From: Dugong dugon
Lineage: Eukaryota; Chordata; Mammalia; Sirenia; Dugongidae
DNA: 64,000 nucleotides
Reading direction: 5' to 3'
Assembly: GCA_030035585.1 (NCBI GenBank)
Contig: CM057477.1
Coordinates: 62,973,447-63,037,446, forward strand
The notes beneath the pieces are model-generated. The model ran no database searches. It saw nothing but the letters and a program-made list of their open reading frames with translations, and was not told the DNA's origin. Below are positions 1-12,409 of the stretch, piece by piece (the stretch's first letter is position 1; each line of letters starts with the position of its first letter). A program made the position numbers and the translations under genes.

Positions 1-168
1 GTTGGCACCCTCCGGCTCATCTGGCTGAATGAAAGATAACCAATTGTGTCCTCAAGAACACTGTGTATTCTTGACACTTTTAAGTCAAAGTCTAATTTGT
101 GTTCTTCTTGTAATTATACTAGTCAAGAAGAGAATGGTGCAAATAATAACTTAAGGTGATGAATGAAT
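1..168. other. single-copy flank, no feature
   Basis: No repeat family or reading frame is recognised. Positions 159-168 (ATGAATGAAT) are the left target duplication of the next element. Confidence 0.5.
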
Positions 169-580
169 CCAACACCTGTCTGTCAGTTTGTCGTACTGTA
201 GTGGCTTGAGGGTTGCTATGATGCTGGAAGCTATGCCACCAGTATTTCAAATATCAGCAGGGTCACCCAGGGTGGACAGGTTCTAGCGGAGCTTTCAGAT
301 TAAGATAGACTAGGAAGAAAGGCCTGGTGATCCACTTCTGAAAATTATCCAATGAAAACGTTATGAATCATAACAGAATATCGTCCAATGTAGTGCTAGA
401 AGAAAAGCCCCCTATGCTGGAAGTCACTGAAAACACACGGAGGCTGCAACAAGGGACTCGAGCATACCAATGATGTCAAAGATGCATCAAAAATGACGCA
501 GGACCTGGCAATATTTCATTCTGTTGTACATGGGGTCACCATGAGCTGGGGATGACTGGATGCAACTCACAACAACAACA
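169..580 (+). mobile_element. RTE internal-deletion derivative (SINE-like)
   Basis: About 265 bp of the RTE 5' end (starting near CTGTCTGTCAGTTTGTCG) is joined directly to the last ~150 bp of the RTE 3' end, which finishes in AACAACAACA. A perfect 10-bp TSD, ATGAATGAAT, flanks it at 159-168 and 581-590. It has no coding capacity and must have been moved in trans, presumably by RTE. The same internal junction recurs at 3366-3765 and 27278-27656. Confidence 0.9.
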
Positions 581-596
581 ATGAATGAATAGGGCA

Positions 597-715
597 CTAG
601 ACTCCTAGTTCCTTGTGGGCAGGGATTGTATCTTATTTAAATTTCCAGTATTTATTTTAGGAGATTAAAACCACGCTTGGCACACAATGTGTGCTAAAGA
701 AATTCTGGCTGAATT
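597..715 (+). repeat. L2 3'-end fragment (ancient LINE)
   Basis: The order of short blocks (CTCCTAG..CTTGTGGGCAGGGATTGTATCTTATTT, then TTGGCACACA and a GTGCTAAAGAA-like end; here cited as pieces) matches the degenerate 3' end of mammalian L2. It is diverged and without coding content. Confidence 0.55.
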
Positions 716-1589
716 AAGTTGAATTGTGTCAGCACTGACGACAGCAGAGTGGTCAGATATGGGCAAACTAATTTGGCTTTTTTTCTAGACCAGAGAGCAG
801 AACTGTCACACAAGAATGCCGTACGCATGAACACTAATTCATTATTGAGATTCAAAATGAATTCTTAAACCCGGAGAACTAGCCAGAGTCAGGACTGTCT
901 GTCACCACAGGCACGGGAGCAAGAGTAACTAATCTTCCCTGAGTTGTACCTATTTTTCCTCCTCAAGTCTTTGTTTTTACACCGCTTTGGAGCTGGGGTT
1001 CTAATTCTCATTCTATCCCTGACTTACTGTTTGACCTTAACATGAGTCGATCTCAGTTAATAGCTTCAATTGCCCCTTCAGTGAGAGTCAAAGGGGCCCG
1101 ACTACATAGTTAGCAAACATCAAGTCTCAGAAAGTGGATGTGGAATTCAGTGCCATCCATCATCTCCACGAGGCTAACGGAAATGAACCACGAATGCAAA
1201 GCTCCCCCCTCCCCAAACTAGCCTTGGGGTGCTCAGTCATTGTGTGGTGCAGTAAGGGGAGAAAGAGAAGGAAGCTGGGATAGTTGCCTCAAACCCAAAC
1301 GGGAAGATACCCTGGCAACCAAGGGCAGCAAGGAGCGGGCTTAGCTCACTGGCCAGAGGTGACTGGGATCCCTTGATCACCAGTGTGCCACTTTGGAGAA
1401 GAGTAAGCTAGTTTCTACTTTAGAAAAATAAATGAAAATGACAACTGTGCATTCCAGCCCCCAATATTTAAAGAAAACTTTAAGTGAAACAAATGCACGT
1501 TTACAGAATAAATCCATTATGGAGTGATTATTCACATTATCCCAGCATTTGCCACTGGCTCTCTTTAAATACTAAGTCCCTACCCCCAG
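716..1589. other. single-copy stretch
   Basis: No gene is visible. About 985-1090 has weak resemblance to MIR (blocks such as GACTTACTGTTTGACCTT and a CAATTGCCCCTTCAGTGAG-like end). The rest is unassigned. Confidence 0.4.
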
Positions 1590-1762
1590 CCTTTTGCTAG
1601 AAAAGGATATCATGTTTGGTAAAGTAGAGGGTCAGAGGCTGCAACAATGGGCTCAAATACAGCAAATATTATGAGGATGGTGCAGGACTGGGCAGTGTTT
1701 TGTTCTGTTATACATAAGGCCGCCATGAGTCAGAGCCAACTTGACGGCAACTAACAACAACC
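1590..1762 (+). mobile_element. RTE 3' fragment
   Basis: Matches the terminal RTE segment from the GGTAAAGTAGAGGGTCAG block through to GACGGCAACTAACAACAAC. It is 5' truncated and has lost some internal bases next to the GGTCAG block. Confidence 0.85.
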
Positions 1763-2211
1763 CTCAGCCTTTAAATAAGATAAAGTTTACAAGATTGGTT
1801 TTTACGTGCTGTACTGCAATAGTAACATGAAAGTAAGAGAAATGTACAACCTGTCTCAGAGGGTGAGGGGTTGGGAAGGAAGAAGTGCTGAAGACGTAGA
1901 GGCTGGGGTTTTCTCTGCCAGCTCCAGGCACCCTCCCTGCTTCCCAAGCCTATATTTCTCAGGAAGGAAACAGATCCACAGAGGTGAAGGCCCAGGTCGC
2001 ATGGGAAAGATCTAGAAGGGCTCTGGGTGGATGACTCACATCTGCTACAGCAGAACTTAGAACATTTCACTCTGAGCCTCTGTAGACACTGCATTGCCTA
2101 ACTCATCTCTCGAACAGGCACTCATGCTCATCAGTCTGTTGGGCCTTGACTTTGGCTGTGTGCTCTTCTCCTACTCCATCGAAAGCTCACACGCGGATCC
2201 CTACAGGCACT
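1763..2211. other. single-copy stretch
   Basis: Two small open frames overlap here on opposite strands. Neither shows a domain or recognisable composition. No repeat is identified with confidence. Confidence 0.4.
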
Positions 2212-2735
2212 GTTTTTGTTGTTAAGTGCTGTCGAGTTGGTTCCAACTCATAGCGACCCTATGTACAACAGAATGAAACACTGCTTGGTCCTGCACCATC
2301 CTCAATCTTTGCTAAACATAGCAAAGCCCATTGTTGCAGCCACTAGGTCAGTCCATCTCCTTGACGGTCCTCTTCTTTTTCGCTGACCCTCTACCTTACT
2401 AGCATGATGTCCTTCTTCAGGGACTGGTCCCTCCTGATAACAAGACCAAAGTATGTGAGACAATCTTGCCATCTTCCCTTCTACGGAGCATTCTGGCTGT
2501 ACTTCTTCCAAGACAGACTTGTTCATTCTTCTGCTAGTCCACGGTATAGTCAATATTCTTCACCAACACCTTAATTCAAAAGCATCGATTCTTCTTTGGT
2601 CTTCCTTATTCGTTGTCCAGCTTTCACATGCATACAAGGCAATTGAAAATATCATGGCTTAAGTCAGGTGCACCTTAGTCCTCAAAGTGACATCTTTGCT
2701 TTTCAGCACTTTAAAGAGGGCTTTAAAGAGGTCAG
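2212..2735 (-). mobile_element. RTE 3' fragment, minus strand
   Basis: Starts on the + strand with TTTTTGTTGTTAAGTGCTGT, the reverse of the RTE terminus. It runs through the C-terminal coding tail (an 83-aa open piece at 2302-2553) and stops near TTAAAGAGGTCAGG. It is 5' truncated and carries no catalytic motif. Confidence 0.9.
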
Positions 2736-2842
2736 GATTAGATTCATATTAAACACTTTCAGCACAGACACTACATGTGATGTTGTCTACTCCTTTTTCC
2801 ATCACATCAAGAGGTACTTAATGTCAGCTTGCCTCACTATTA

Positions 2843-3053
2843 CAACCAACCAGCCAGTTGCCATCAAGTTGATTTCAACTCATAGTGACCCATTTGTGTC
2901 AGACTAAAGTTGTGCTCCATGGTGTTTTCAATGGCTGATTTTTCAGAAGCAGATCGCCAGGCCTTTCTTTTGAGGTGCCTCTGCATGAGTTTGAACTGCC
3001 AACGTTTTGGTTAGCAGCCAAGTGCTTAACTGTTTGCACCACCCAGGAACTCC
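2843..3053 (-). mobile_element. AfroSINE, form B
   Basis: Complete from 3' tail to head on the minus strand. A 12-bp TSD, GCCTCACTATTA, lies at 2831-2842 and 3054-3065. It is inserted in the old L1M block. Confidence 0.92.
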
Positions 3054-3365
3054 GCCTCACTATTATTGATGCTAATTGGATCACTTGATTAAGGTGGTGC
3101 CACTACATCTCTCCAATGTATAGACTAATTTCCCTCTTTCAGATTGGTAAGTAGTCTGTAGGATGATGCTTTGAGACCATGTGAATATCCTGTTGCCAAG
3201 AACATTTGCCCAGTGGTTGTAGTCTTTACTGATGATCTTTCTGTGAATCAATGATTACATGGGGGGTTGCAAAATGATATTTTTCTACTTCTTTCACTTC
3301 TGTACCTATTACTGAGCAATAGAAAAAAGAATTGCCCTTCCTTTACTTTCTCTTTTACAAAAATC

Positions 3366-3765
3366 TTGTTTTGTTCTTGGTTGCCGTCAAGTCGGCTCCG
3401 ACTCATGGTAACCCCATGTACAACAGAATGAAATGTTGCCCAGTCCTGCGCCATCATTATGATTATTGGGTATGTTTTAGTCCATTGTTGTGACCACTGT
3501 GCATTCTGAGTGCTTTTTAACTTAGGGGGCTCATCTTCCGGCACTCTATCAGATGATATTCTATTGTGGTCCATAGGGTTTTCACTGGCTAGTTTTTGGA
3601 AGTAGACCTCCAGGTCTTTCTTCCTAGTCTGTCTTACTCTGGAAGCTCCACTGAAACCTGTCCACCATGGGTGACCCTGCTGGTATTTGAAATACTAGTG
3701 GCATAGCTTTGAGCATTAAGCAACAAGTAAGCTTCCATAGTATGACAAACGGACAGAAGGGTGAT
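3366..3765 (-). mobile_element. RTE internal-deletion derivative
   Basis: Read on the minus strand this is the RTE 5' segment joined to the RTE 3' tail. The junction, near + position 3500, falls at the same point as in the copies at 169 and 27278: after the AGGCACTCA-like block and before ACAGTGG. Confidence 0.85.
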
Positions 3766-3778
3766 GGATTACAACCTT

Positions 3779-3907
3779 CTACAAAAATCCACTGCCATCA
3801 AGTCAATTTTGAATCATAGCAACCCTATAGGACAGAGTACAACTGTCCCATAGGGTTTCCAAGGCTGTAAATCTTTATGGAAGCAGACAGCCACATCTTT
3901 CTCCCAT
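3779..3907 (-). mobile_element. AfroSINE, form A, 5' truncated
   Basis: Contains the AACCCTATAGGACAGAGTA block and TAAATCTTTATGGAAGCAGA, and lacks the tRNA-like head. TSD GGATTACAACCTT at 3766-3778 and GGATTATAACCTT at 3908-3920 (12 of 13 match). Confidence 0.88.
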
Positions 3908-5084
3908 GGATTATAACCTTACTGAGGTAAAATTAAATACAATAAACTGCATGTGCTTAAAGTGTTAACTTTGGTGAGTTTTGACATATGTATATATTTG
4001 TGAAAACATCATCACAATCAAGATGACAAGCATTTCCATCACACCAAAAAGTACTCCAACCCCATCCACTGGCAACCACTGATCTGCTTTCTGTCATTAT
4101 AGATTAGTTTTCATTTTCTAGAGTTTTATGTAAATGGAATCATATAGACTGTACTCTTTTTTTGTCTGACCTTCTTTCATTCAGCTTGATTTTGAGATTA
4201 ATCCATGTTGTGTGTCAACAATTTGTTCCTTTTTATTGCTGAGTGATATTCCTCTCTCTCTCTGAGTCTCCATAGACTCATTGATCCTTTATTCAATGTG
4301 ATAGAATACATTATTCTTTTAATGCTCATTTTGTCCCAGATTTGGATAATAGGAAAGCCTCAAGCTAGATACTAAGGTATTTTGACATTGCCTCATTAGA
4401 TTTTGAGTACTTCCTTGCTTTCTGGAACAATAAGATATTCCAGGTTTACATTAAATTTTTATTGTACCAGACCTGAAAGGAGCCATTTCTCAAGGAGCTC
4501 TGGTTCCTTGTAAAGGGGAATGGTATTTAGAAACCAAAATATGGATCCTAAATGGCCTCATTTCTACTTGGGTATTATTGCTTTTAGGCCCTTTCAGAGA
4601 ACAGGGTTGGGAATGCCTTTTTTTTTTTTTTTTTAATTTATACTAATATTTTTAATTTAAATCCAATACCACAGGACTTTCCTTCACTTTTCCCCATTTC
4701 ATATTTGTAACTCCCTTTTCCCACAGTGGTGAACTCTCTGGTTCTCAGCAACATCAATGTAATTATTCATTTGCTCTCTCCTATGACATACATACACAAA
4801 ATAGTTTCAGAATTACAACAGCAATATAATTGTCAACAGTAAACTTAAAAGATTTAGTATTTCCTTGCTTATTTTTGACATTAGTGAGAAGATTTCTCAC
4901 TAACTGCATAGTCAGAATACTGTATTCAATGTTACTTGAATTATTTCTTTTCTTTCTGTGGTTACGTTTTCAATTTGATGTACAATTATATTCATTTGTT
5001 TGTGTTTGCATTCAATTTGAATGGTTGGTGTCTTTCATTCTTTCAAATTAAGTTGCATTTTAGAATATGTAAAATATTTATATA

Positions 5085-6720
5085 GAAGACTTCCGGCAAA
5101 ATGGCACTCTAGGCAGAAGCACCATGCCGTCCCTCCACAGCAAAGATCAAAAAAACTAAGCCAAACAGAGAAAACAGCAATCCCGAAATTCTAAAACATC
5201 AAATGAAGAGATAAAGAACTCAGCCAAGCACCAAATGGAGTGAGAAAACTGACAGAGAATGGAGAGCAAGGAGAGATTCATGCAGAGGTCCCCTATCAGC
5301 TAACACAGCGCAGATCTGCCATATTGGACTCCTATCAGAGATCAACAAATAGGAGGTAGGAGAAAGCAGCTTCACGGAGCTTCCAGAGGGAGACAAAACA
5401 ACCGGTAATTTGTGATATATGCTCTCACACTCCCCACCCTTCTTCATCCCCCACCCCCGGCCTCCTCTGCTTCCCACAGCCACAGTCTCTTGTTCGGGAA
5501 GCGTCGACTGCTTGGATTCCACCCACCTGCACTGGCTAGCTCTCTGAGTGCCATTTGTTGGCTGCTGGTGTTGCTTTTATCCACTTGTTTTGATTTCTTC
5601 CTTACCTCTCACCACCTCCACCTCCTTTCGCTCAAATACCTGGCTCCGGCCGCCATCTTTGTTTCTTCCTGAGGGGCTGTGGAGCTCCGTTCGAGGGTGG
5701 AACTGCTTGCCGGTCTGGGCTGCCATGCTGGTGGGATCCCCGGCCTTTTGTTTGTTTGCTTTGAATTGTTTGTTTGTTTTCTTTTCCTTTTCTTCAGTTG
5801 GGAGGCCGTTCTGGCCAGGCAGTGCTGCACGGCTTGGAACCTACCCCCTCAGCTTGCGCAGATGCCCAGAGGGATCCCTGAGAGTATTTCTTTTTTTGTG
5901 GGTTTTTCTTTTTTTATGTTTTTTTCGGGGCTTTTCTTGCTCTTTTTTTTTTTTTTTTTTAAATTTGTTCTGTTTTCTTTTGCCTCTTTTTCCCTTTTTG
6001 TCTTTCTTCATTACTCAGGTTCTTGTCTCTCTGTACCTTCCTTCTCTTTCTGTTCCCTGAATACCTAGCGCTGAATACCTCTATGCCTTCTAGCCAGGCT
6101 GTACTGCAACAACTGAGAACAACTTCCCCAGACCTCATAGCCTCACCGGTGGGATCCCTGGGAGCTTTGCTCTCCTTTTTCCTTTTTGATTTTTATTTAT
6201 TCATTCTTTTCTTTTCTTTTTTTTCTTCTTCTTCTTCCCCTTTTTGTTTTTTTCCATTTCATAGTCTCTCATCTCTCCACTCCACCGGCAATCTCCCCTG
6301 GCATTCTTTTTTGTTTGTTTGTATGTTTTTGGCTCCTGTTCCTCTCTCCTCTCTCCCAAAGCCACCTTAGCTCCACACATAACACTCTCCCCCCTACATC
6401 CTGCCTACCTGCATGCTTAACATCACACCACCGAGCAGCACAGGCATGGCCTACTGGAACCTGCCCTGCACTGATTACCGACCCACCCTGGTGGCTGTAG
6501 TAAGTGCCATAGGCATCCCAGTAACTCCTCTTCAGCTAGACCTGCCCTGCTGTACCATATCTGAGTGACTGACCCTGCCAATTGGAGAAGGAGGCAAACA
6601 AATCTACAATCAATAAACGAGAAAAATAACTACTGAATACCCCGAGGACAGCAGACGATATCAAAACTTTTACAAAAACAGGACAGGGTGGTTCCAGTAG
6701 GCATCCAAAATAAAACACCA
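5085..6720 (+). promoter_or_regulatory. L1 5' UTR / internal promoter region
   Basis: The extreme 5' end has CAAAATGGC at 5097-5105, a YY1-type site in the place where active L1s carry one. Downstream (5400-6400) the + strand is strongly pyrimidine-rich with long T and CTT runs, and is more GC- and CpG-containing around 5640-5720 than its surroundings. Long open frames here (170 aa at 5548-6060, for example) are low-complexity F/L/S-rich by-products. Promoter activity is inferred from position. Confidence 0.7.
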
Positions 6721-7647
6721 GATGACTTTCCGGTGGAAGAAAAGGCACTAGAACTACCAGATAGGGAATTCAAATCTCTAATACTCAGAATTATCCAAGA
6801 GTTGAAACAAAAAAGCCGACAAAAAAGAGGAAAAAATAGATAAATTCATGGAAAAGGCAGACAAAATTTAGAAGAATGCAGGAAAATAATGCAGGAACAA
6901 AATGCCAAAATAAATTCACAACTAGAAATTATACAAAAACAACAATTAGAAATCCAAAAGATAACAAACAAGATTTCAGAAATGGATGGTGTCATAGAAG
7001 GGCTGAGGAGCAGATCTGAAATGGTGGAAGACAGGATCAGTGGAATTGAAGACAAACACTTGGATACAACTCTGTTTGAGGAAAACTCAGAAAAAAGAAC
7101 AAAGAAAAATGAAGAGACCCTGAGAGTCATGTGGGATACAATCAAAAGCAAAAATTTGCAAGTGATTGGAGTTCCAGAACAGTGGGAGAAAACAGAAAAC
7201 ACAGAGAAGATCACTGAAGAACGGCTGACAGAAAACTTCCCCAATATCATGAAAGATGAAAAGCTGGCCATCCAAGGAGCTCAATGAACCCCATATAGGA
7301 TAGACCCCAAAAGAAAATCACCAAGGCATATCATAATCACACTCGCCAAAACCAAAGACAAACAAAGAATCCTGAGAGCAGCTCATGAAAAACAAGAAGT
7401 CACATACAGAGGAGGAACAATAAGAATAAGCTCAGATTATTCGGCAGAAACCATGCAGGCAAGAAGGCAATGGGATGACATATATAAAACTTAGGAAGAA
7501 AACAATTGCCAGCCAAGAATAATATATCCTGCAAAATTCTTGTTCAGATATGATGGTGAAATTAAGACATTTCCAGACAAACAGAAATTAAGGGTATATG
7601 TAAAAACCAAACCAAACTTACAAGAATTATTAAAGGGAGTCCTTTGA
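6721..7647 (+). pseudogene. L1 ORF1p remnant (RNA-binding chaperone)
   Basis: ORF1p is the trimeric RNA-binding protein of the L1 particle. The open piece 6889-7287 (132 aa) has a heptad-rich coiled coil (IQKQQLEIQKITNKISEMDG, about residues 16-35) followed by the start of the RRM (KSKNLQVIGVPEQ, about residues 86-98). The same frame continues past a TGA at 7285-7287 and a TAG at 7492-7494 through the C-terminal domain (SAETMQARRQWDD, then YPAKFLFRYDGEIKTFPDKQ) to a natural-looking stop at 7645-7647. The part before 6889 (VEEKALELPDREFKSLI) is in another frame, so at least one frameshift is present. The exact start codon is unclear. Confidence 0.88.
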
Positions 7648-8107
7648 TCTGAGAACAAACAACTTCATCTCACAGGCAGAATCTAGGATGCAAGATCGTA
7701 CCATCCAGATACCAATCTAGGAAATGAACTCTCAAGGACTATCCAAAACCAAAAGAAATACAACAGGGAATCAGAGCAGTTAATCAGTAAATGACAACAA
7801 CATCAGAACAATAAAAGAGGGAATAAACTGTGTAGGTATAGAACCTTCTAATGGAGAGGAAGGCAAGGCCATACCAAGTAATAATAGAGTGCTTCAAACT
7901 TAGAAAGATAAGGGTAAATTTCATGGTAAACATAAAGAAAGTTAACAGACATATTCATCAAAATAAAGAGGAAAAACAGAGTTTAAGCAAAAACAAAACG
8001 TACAAAAACAAAAGAAATGAAAAAAACAATCCATAAACAAAAGTAATTCAGCACCGGAAAGTAAGAAGAAGAAAACGTCAGCACCACAAAAAAAAAAGCA
8101 CTACAAA

Positions 8108-11100
8108 ATGACAGCAACAAACTCACATCTATCAATAATTACACTGAATGTAAATGGACTCAATACACCCATAAAGAGATGGAGAGTGACCGAATGGATA
8201 AAAAAACAGGATCCATCAATATGCTGTCTACAAGAGACACACCTTAGAAAAAAAGATGTTAATTTATTGAAAGTCAAAGGTTGGGGAAAAAAATATCAAG
8301 CTAACAACTACCAAAAAAGAGTTGGAGTGGCAATACTAATCTCAGATAAAATAGACTTTAAAACAAAATCCACCATAAAAGACAAAGAAGGACACTATAT
8401 AATGATTAAGGGGACAATCAATCATGAAGACATAACCATAATAAACATCTACGCACCCAATGACAGGGCTCCAAAATACATAAAACAAACTCTAATGACC
8501 CAGAAAAGAGAAACTGACAGTTCCACAATAATAGTAGGAGACTTCAACACATCACTCTCGGTAAAGGACAGAACAACTAAAAAGAAACTCAGCAAAGATA
8601 CAGAAGACCTAAAGGGCACAATCAGCCAACTTGACCTCATAGACATATATAGAAAGCTCCACCCTACAGCTGCAAAGTACACATTCTTTTCCAATGCACA
8701 TGGAATGTTCTCCAGAATAGACCACATCTTAGGCCACAGATCAATCCTAAACAAGATCCAAAACGTTGAGATAATTCAAAGTATCTTCTCTGACCACGAT
8801 GCTATCAGGATAGAAATTAACAACAGAAAGAGCAAGGGAAAAAAATCAATTACATGGAAACTGAATAACACGCTGCTTACACATCACTGGGTAATAGAAG
8901 AAATCAGAGATGGAATCAAAAACTTCCTAGAATCAAATGAGAATGAAAACACATTATAGTAAAACCTTTGGGACACAGCAAAGGCAGTCCTCAGAGGACA
9001 ATTTATAGCACACATCAAAAAGGAAGAAAGGGACAAAATAAAAACATTAACTACAGAACTCAAACAAATAGAAAGAAAACAGCAAAATAAAGCCCACAGC
9101 CACTGGAAGAAAGGAAATAATAAAGATCAGAACAGAAATAAATGAAATAGAGAACAGAAAAACAATAGAAAGAATCAAAAAAACCAAAAGTTGGTTCTTT
9201 GAAAGAATCAACAAAATCAACAAACCAATGGCCAGACTGACAGAAGAAAAACAGGAAAGGATGCAAATAACCCAAATAAGAAATGAAATGGGAGACATTA
9301 CAACAGACCCAACTGAAATAAAAAGGATCATAACAGAATATTATGAAAAACTATACCACAACAAATTTGAAAACGTAGAGGAAATGGATAAATTTCTAGA
9401 AACACACTACCTACCCAAACTACAACAAAGTGATGTTGAAAATCTGGACAGACCCATAATAAGAGAAAAGATTGAAAAGGTAATAAAAAAAATTCCTAAC
9501 AAAAAAAAGCCCTGGCCCAGATGGCTTCACTGGAGAATTCTACAAAACATTCACAGAAGAGCTTGCACCAGTACTACTCAAGCTATTTCAGATCATAGAA
9601 AAGGAAGCAATAGTTCTAAATTCATCCTATGAAGCCAGCATAACGCTGTTACCAAAACCAGGCAAAGACGTCACAAAAAAAGAAAATTACAGACCAATAT
9701 CTCTCATGAATATAGATGCAAAAATTCTCAACAAAATTCTAGCCATAGAATTCAGCATAATATCAAAAAATAATACACCACAACCAAGTAGGATTCATAC
9801 CAGGTATGCAAGGATGGTTCAACTTTAGAAAATCAATCAGCGTAATCCACCACATAAGTAAAAGGAAAGAAAAGAATCACATGATCATCTCAATTGATGC
9901 AGAAAAGGCATTTGACAAAGTCCAACATCCATTCCTGATAAAAACTCTCAATAAAATAGGTATAGAAGGGAGATTTCTCAACATAATAAAGGGCATCTAT
10001 GCAAAACAAACAGCCAACATCATTCTTAAAGGAGAGAGGCTGAAAACATTCCCCTTGAGAACAGAAACAAGACAAGGATGCCCTTTATCACCAAGCCTAT
10101 TTAACATTGTGCTGGATGTTCTAGCTAGAGCAATAAGGCAAGAAAAAGAAATAAAGGGCATCCAAATTGGTAATGAAGAAGTTAAACTGTCCCTGTTTGC
10201 AGATGATATGATACTATACATAGAAAACCCTAAAGACTCTATGAGAAATCTCCTGGAACTAATAGAAAGATTCAGCAGAGTAGCAGGATACAAGATAAAC
10301 ATTCAAAAATCAGTTGGATTCCTATACACCAATAAGGAGAATAATGATAAGGAAATCAGGAAAACAATACCGTTTATAATAGCCCCTAAAAAATAAAATA
10401 CTTAGGAATAAATCTAACCAGGGATGTAAAAGACCTATACAAAGAAAACTACAAAACACTACTGCAAGAAACCCAAAGGGGTCTACATAAATGGAAAAAC
10501 ATACCATGCTCATGGATAGGTAGACTCATCATTGTGAAAATGAAAATTCTACCCAAAGCAATTTACAACTACAACGCAATCCCGATCCAAATACCAACAA
10601 CATTCTTCAAAGAGGTGGAAAAACTAATCACTAACTTTATATGGAAAGGGAAGAAACCCTGAATAAGTAAAGCACTACTGAAGAAGAAGAATAAAGTTGA
10701 AGGACTCACACTACCTGACCTCAGAACCTACTATAGAGCTACAGTAGTCAAAACAGCCTGGTACTGGTACAACAGATACATTGACCAAAGGAACAGAATT
10801 GAGAACCCAGATGTAAATCCATCAACCTATGGTCACCTGATCTTCGACAAGGGCCCAAAGTCCATCAAATGGGAAAAAGACAGTCTTTTTAACAAATGGT
10901 GCTGGCAAAACTAGACGTCCATCGGCAAAAAAATGAAACAGGACCCATACCTCATACCATATACAGAAAAGAATTCAAAATGGATCAAAGATCTAAATAT
11001 AAAGCCAAAAACTATAAAGTTCATAGAAGAAAAAATAGGACCAACACTACAGGCCTTAATACACGGCATTAACAGGTTACCAACCATAACCATCAACACA

Positions 11101-12409
11101 CAAACCCGAGAAGATAAGCTAGATAACTGGGATCTTCTAAAAATCAAACACCTATGCTCTTCAAAAGACTTCACCAAAAGAGTAAAAGGACAACCTACAG
11201 ACTGGGAAAAAATTTTTGGACAGTACAAGTCAGATAAAGGTCTACTCTCCATAATCTACAAGAAAATCCAACACCTCTACAACAAAAAGACAAACAATCC
11301 TGTTAAAAAATGGGCAAAGGAAATGAACAGACACTTCACCAAAGAAGACATTCAAATGGCCAACCAACACATGAGGAAATGCCCGCGATCACTAGCCATT
11401 AGAGAAATGCAAAATAAAACCACAATGAGATACCATCTCACCCCGGCATTACTGGCACGGATCAAAAACACTGGAAATAATAAATGTTGGAGGGGCTGCG
11501 GGAAGATCGGAACCCTTATGCACTTGTGGTGGGAATGCAAAATGATACAACCATTTTGGAAAATGATATGGTGCTTCCTTAGAAAGCTAGAAATAGACAT
11601 ACCATTTGATCCAGCAATCCCACTCCTGGGAATATATCCTAAAGAAATAAGAGTCATTACTCGAATAGACATATGCACACCTATGTTCATGGCAGCTTTG
11701 TTCACAATAGCAAAACGATGGAAACAACCTAGATGCCCATCAACAGATGAATGGATAAACAAACTATGGTACATACACACGATGGAGTACTATGCAACGA
11801 GAAAGAACAACGACAAATCTGTGAAGCATCTCATAACATGGATGAAACTGGAGGACATTATGCTGAGTGAAATAAGTCAATCACAAAAGGACAAATATTG
11901 TATGAGACCTTGTCTTAGTCATCTAGTGCTGCTATAACAGAAATACCACAAGTGGATGGTTTTAACGAAGAGAAGTTTATTTCCTCACAGTCAAAGTAGG
12001 CTAAAAGTCCAAATTCAGGGCGTCAGCTCAGGGGGAAGGCTTTTTCCTTTCTGTCGGCCTTCTTCTCTTCAGTGTTCCCCTGGACTACGAGCTTCTCTGC
12101 GCAGGGACCCTGGTCCAAAGGACTCGCTTTGCTCCCAGCACTGCTTTCTTGATGGTATGAGGTCCCCCTGTCTCTCTGCTCACTTCTGTCTTTTATATCT
12201 CAAGAGTTTGCCTCAGGACACAATCCAGTCTTGTAGATTCAGTCCTGCCTTACTAACACAGCTGCCACCCATCCTCCCTCATTAACATCTTAGAGGCAGG
12301 ATTTACAACATATAGGAAAATGACCCAGTACCAGGAATCATGGCCCAGCCAAACTGTACACACATTTTTTGGGGGACATAATTCAAACCATGACAGACTT
12401 CTATTGTAA
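8108..12409 (+). pseudogene. L1 ORF2p remnant (endonuclease-reverse transcriptase)
   Basis: ORF2p nicks target DNA and reverse-transcribes L1 RNA. The first 283 codons (8108-8959) hold a complete-looking APE-type endonuclease: TLNVNGLN, LQETHL, NIYAPN, VGDFN, RIDHIL and SDHDAI are all present. Two stops follow (8957-8962). Frameshifts lie near 9110, 9500 (one extra A in an A run), 9775 and 10390 (one A lost). Stops also lie near 10660 (TGA) and 10912 (TAG). The reverse transcriptase core is seen at 9806-10396 with FADDM at about 10197-10211. The C-terminal zinc-knuckle-like motif C-x3-C-x7-H-x4-C (CWRGCGKIGTLMHLWWEC) is intact in the 334-aa piece 10933-11937. An LTR at 11911-12395 cuts the frame a few codons before the natural stop at about 12407-12409. 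Confidence 0.95.
11911..12395 (-). mobile_element. solo LTR, MaLR (ERVL-type), nested in L1 ORF2
   Basis: Read on + it begins TGTCTTAGTC and ends CCATGACA, so the LTR has TG..CA ends in minus orientation. TSD GACCT (11906-11910) and GACTT (12396-12400). The L1 copy at 23362-25417 shows the uninterrupted site. No internal retroviral sequence is attached. It postdates the L1. Confidence 0.95.

Larger units (their letters stand above)
2736..5084. mobile_element. old L1M-type remnant, several pieces
   Basis: Blocks at 3066-3365 (GGATCACTTGATTAAGGTGG onward) and 4256-5075 (TTTTGTCCCAGATTTGG, then CACTTCCTTGCTTTCTGG-like text) occur in the same order as in old mammalian L1M-type untranslated sequence. 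Positions 3921-4255 resemble an antisense L1 3' region (AATGGAATCATATAGACTGT). The block is interrupted by two AfroSINEs and an RTE derivative. The orientation of the main piece is not certain. Confidence 0.5.

Noticed and set aside
3356..3789. TACAAAAATC as a TSD for the RTE derivative at 3366
   Set aside because: The right-hand copy falls inside the 3' end of the neighbouring AfroSINE, which has its own better TSD, so the match is coincidental.
4830..5051. 73-aa hydrophobic frame resembling a small membrane protein
   Set aside because: It lies in AT-rich old L1M sequence; hydrophobicity follows from T-rich codons.
5648..5720. Possible CpG island or host promoter
   Set aside because: Too short, few CpGs, and wholly inside the L1 5' UTR.
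5412..6500. Several long overlapping + strand frames (up to 170 aa)
   Set aside because: They are translations of the pyrimidine-rich L1 5' UTR, F/L/S-rich and low in complexity, with no domain.
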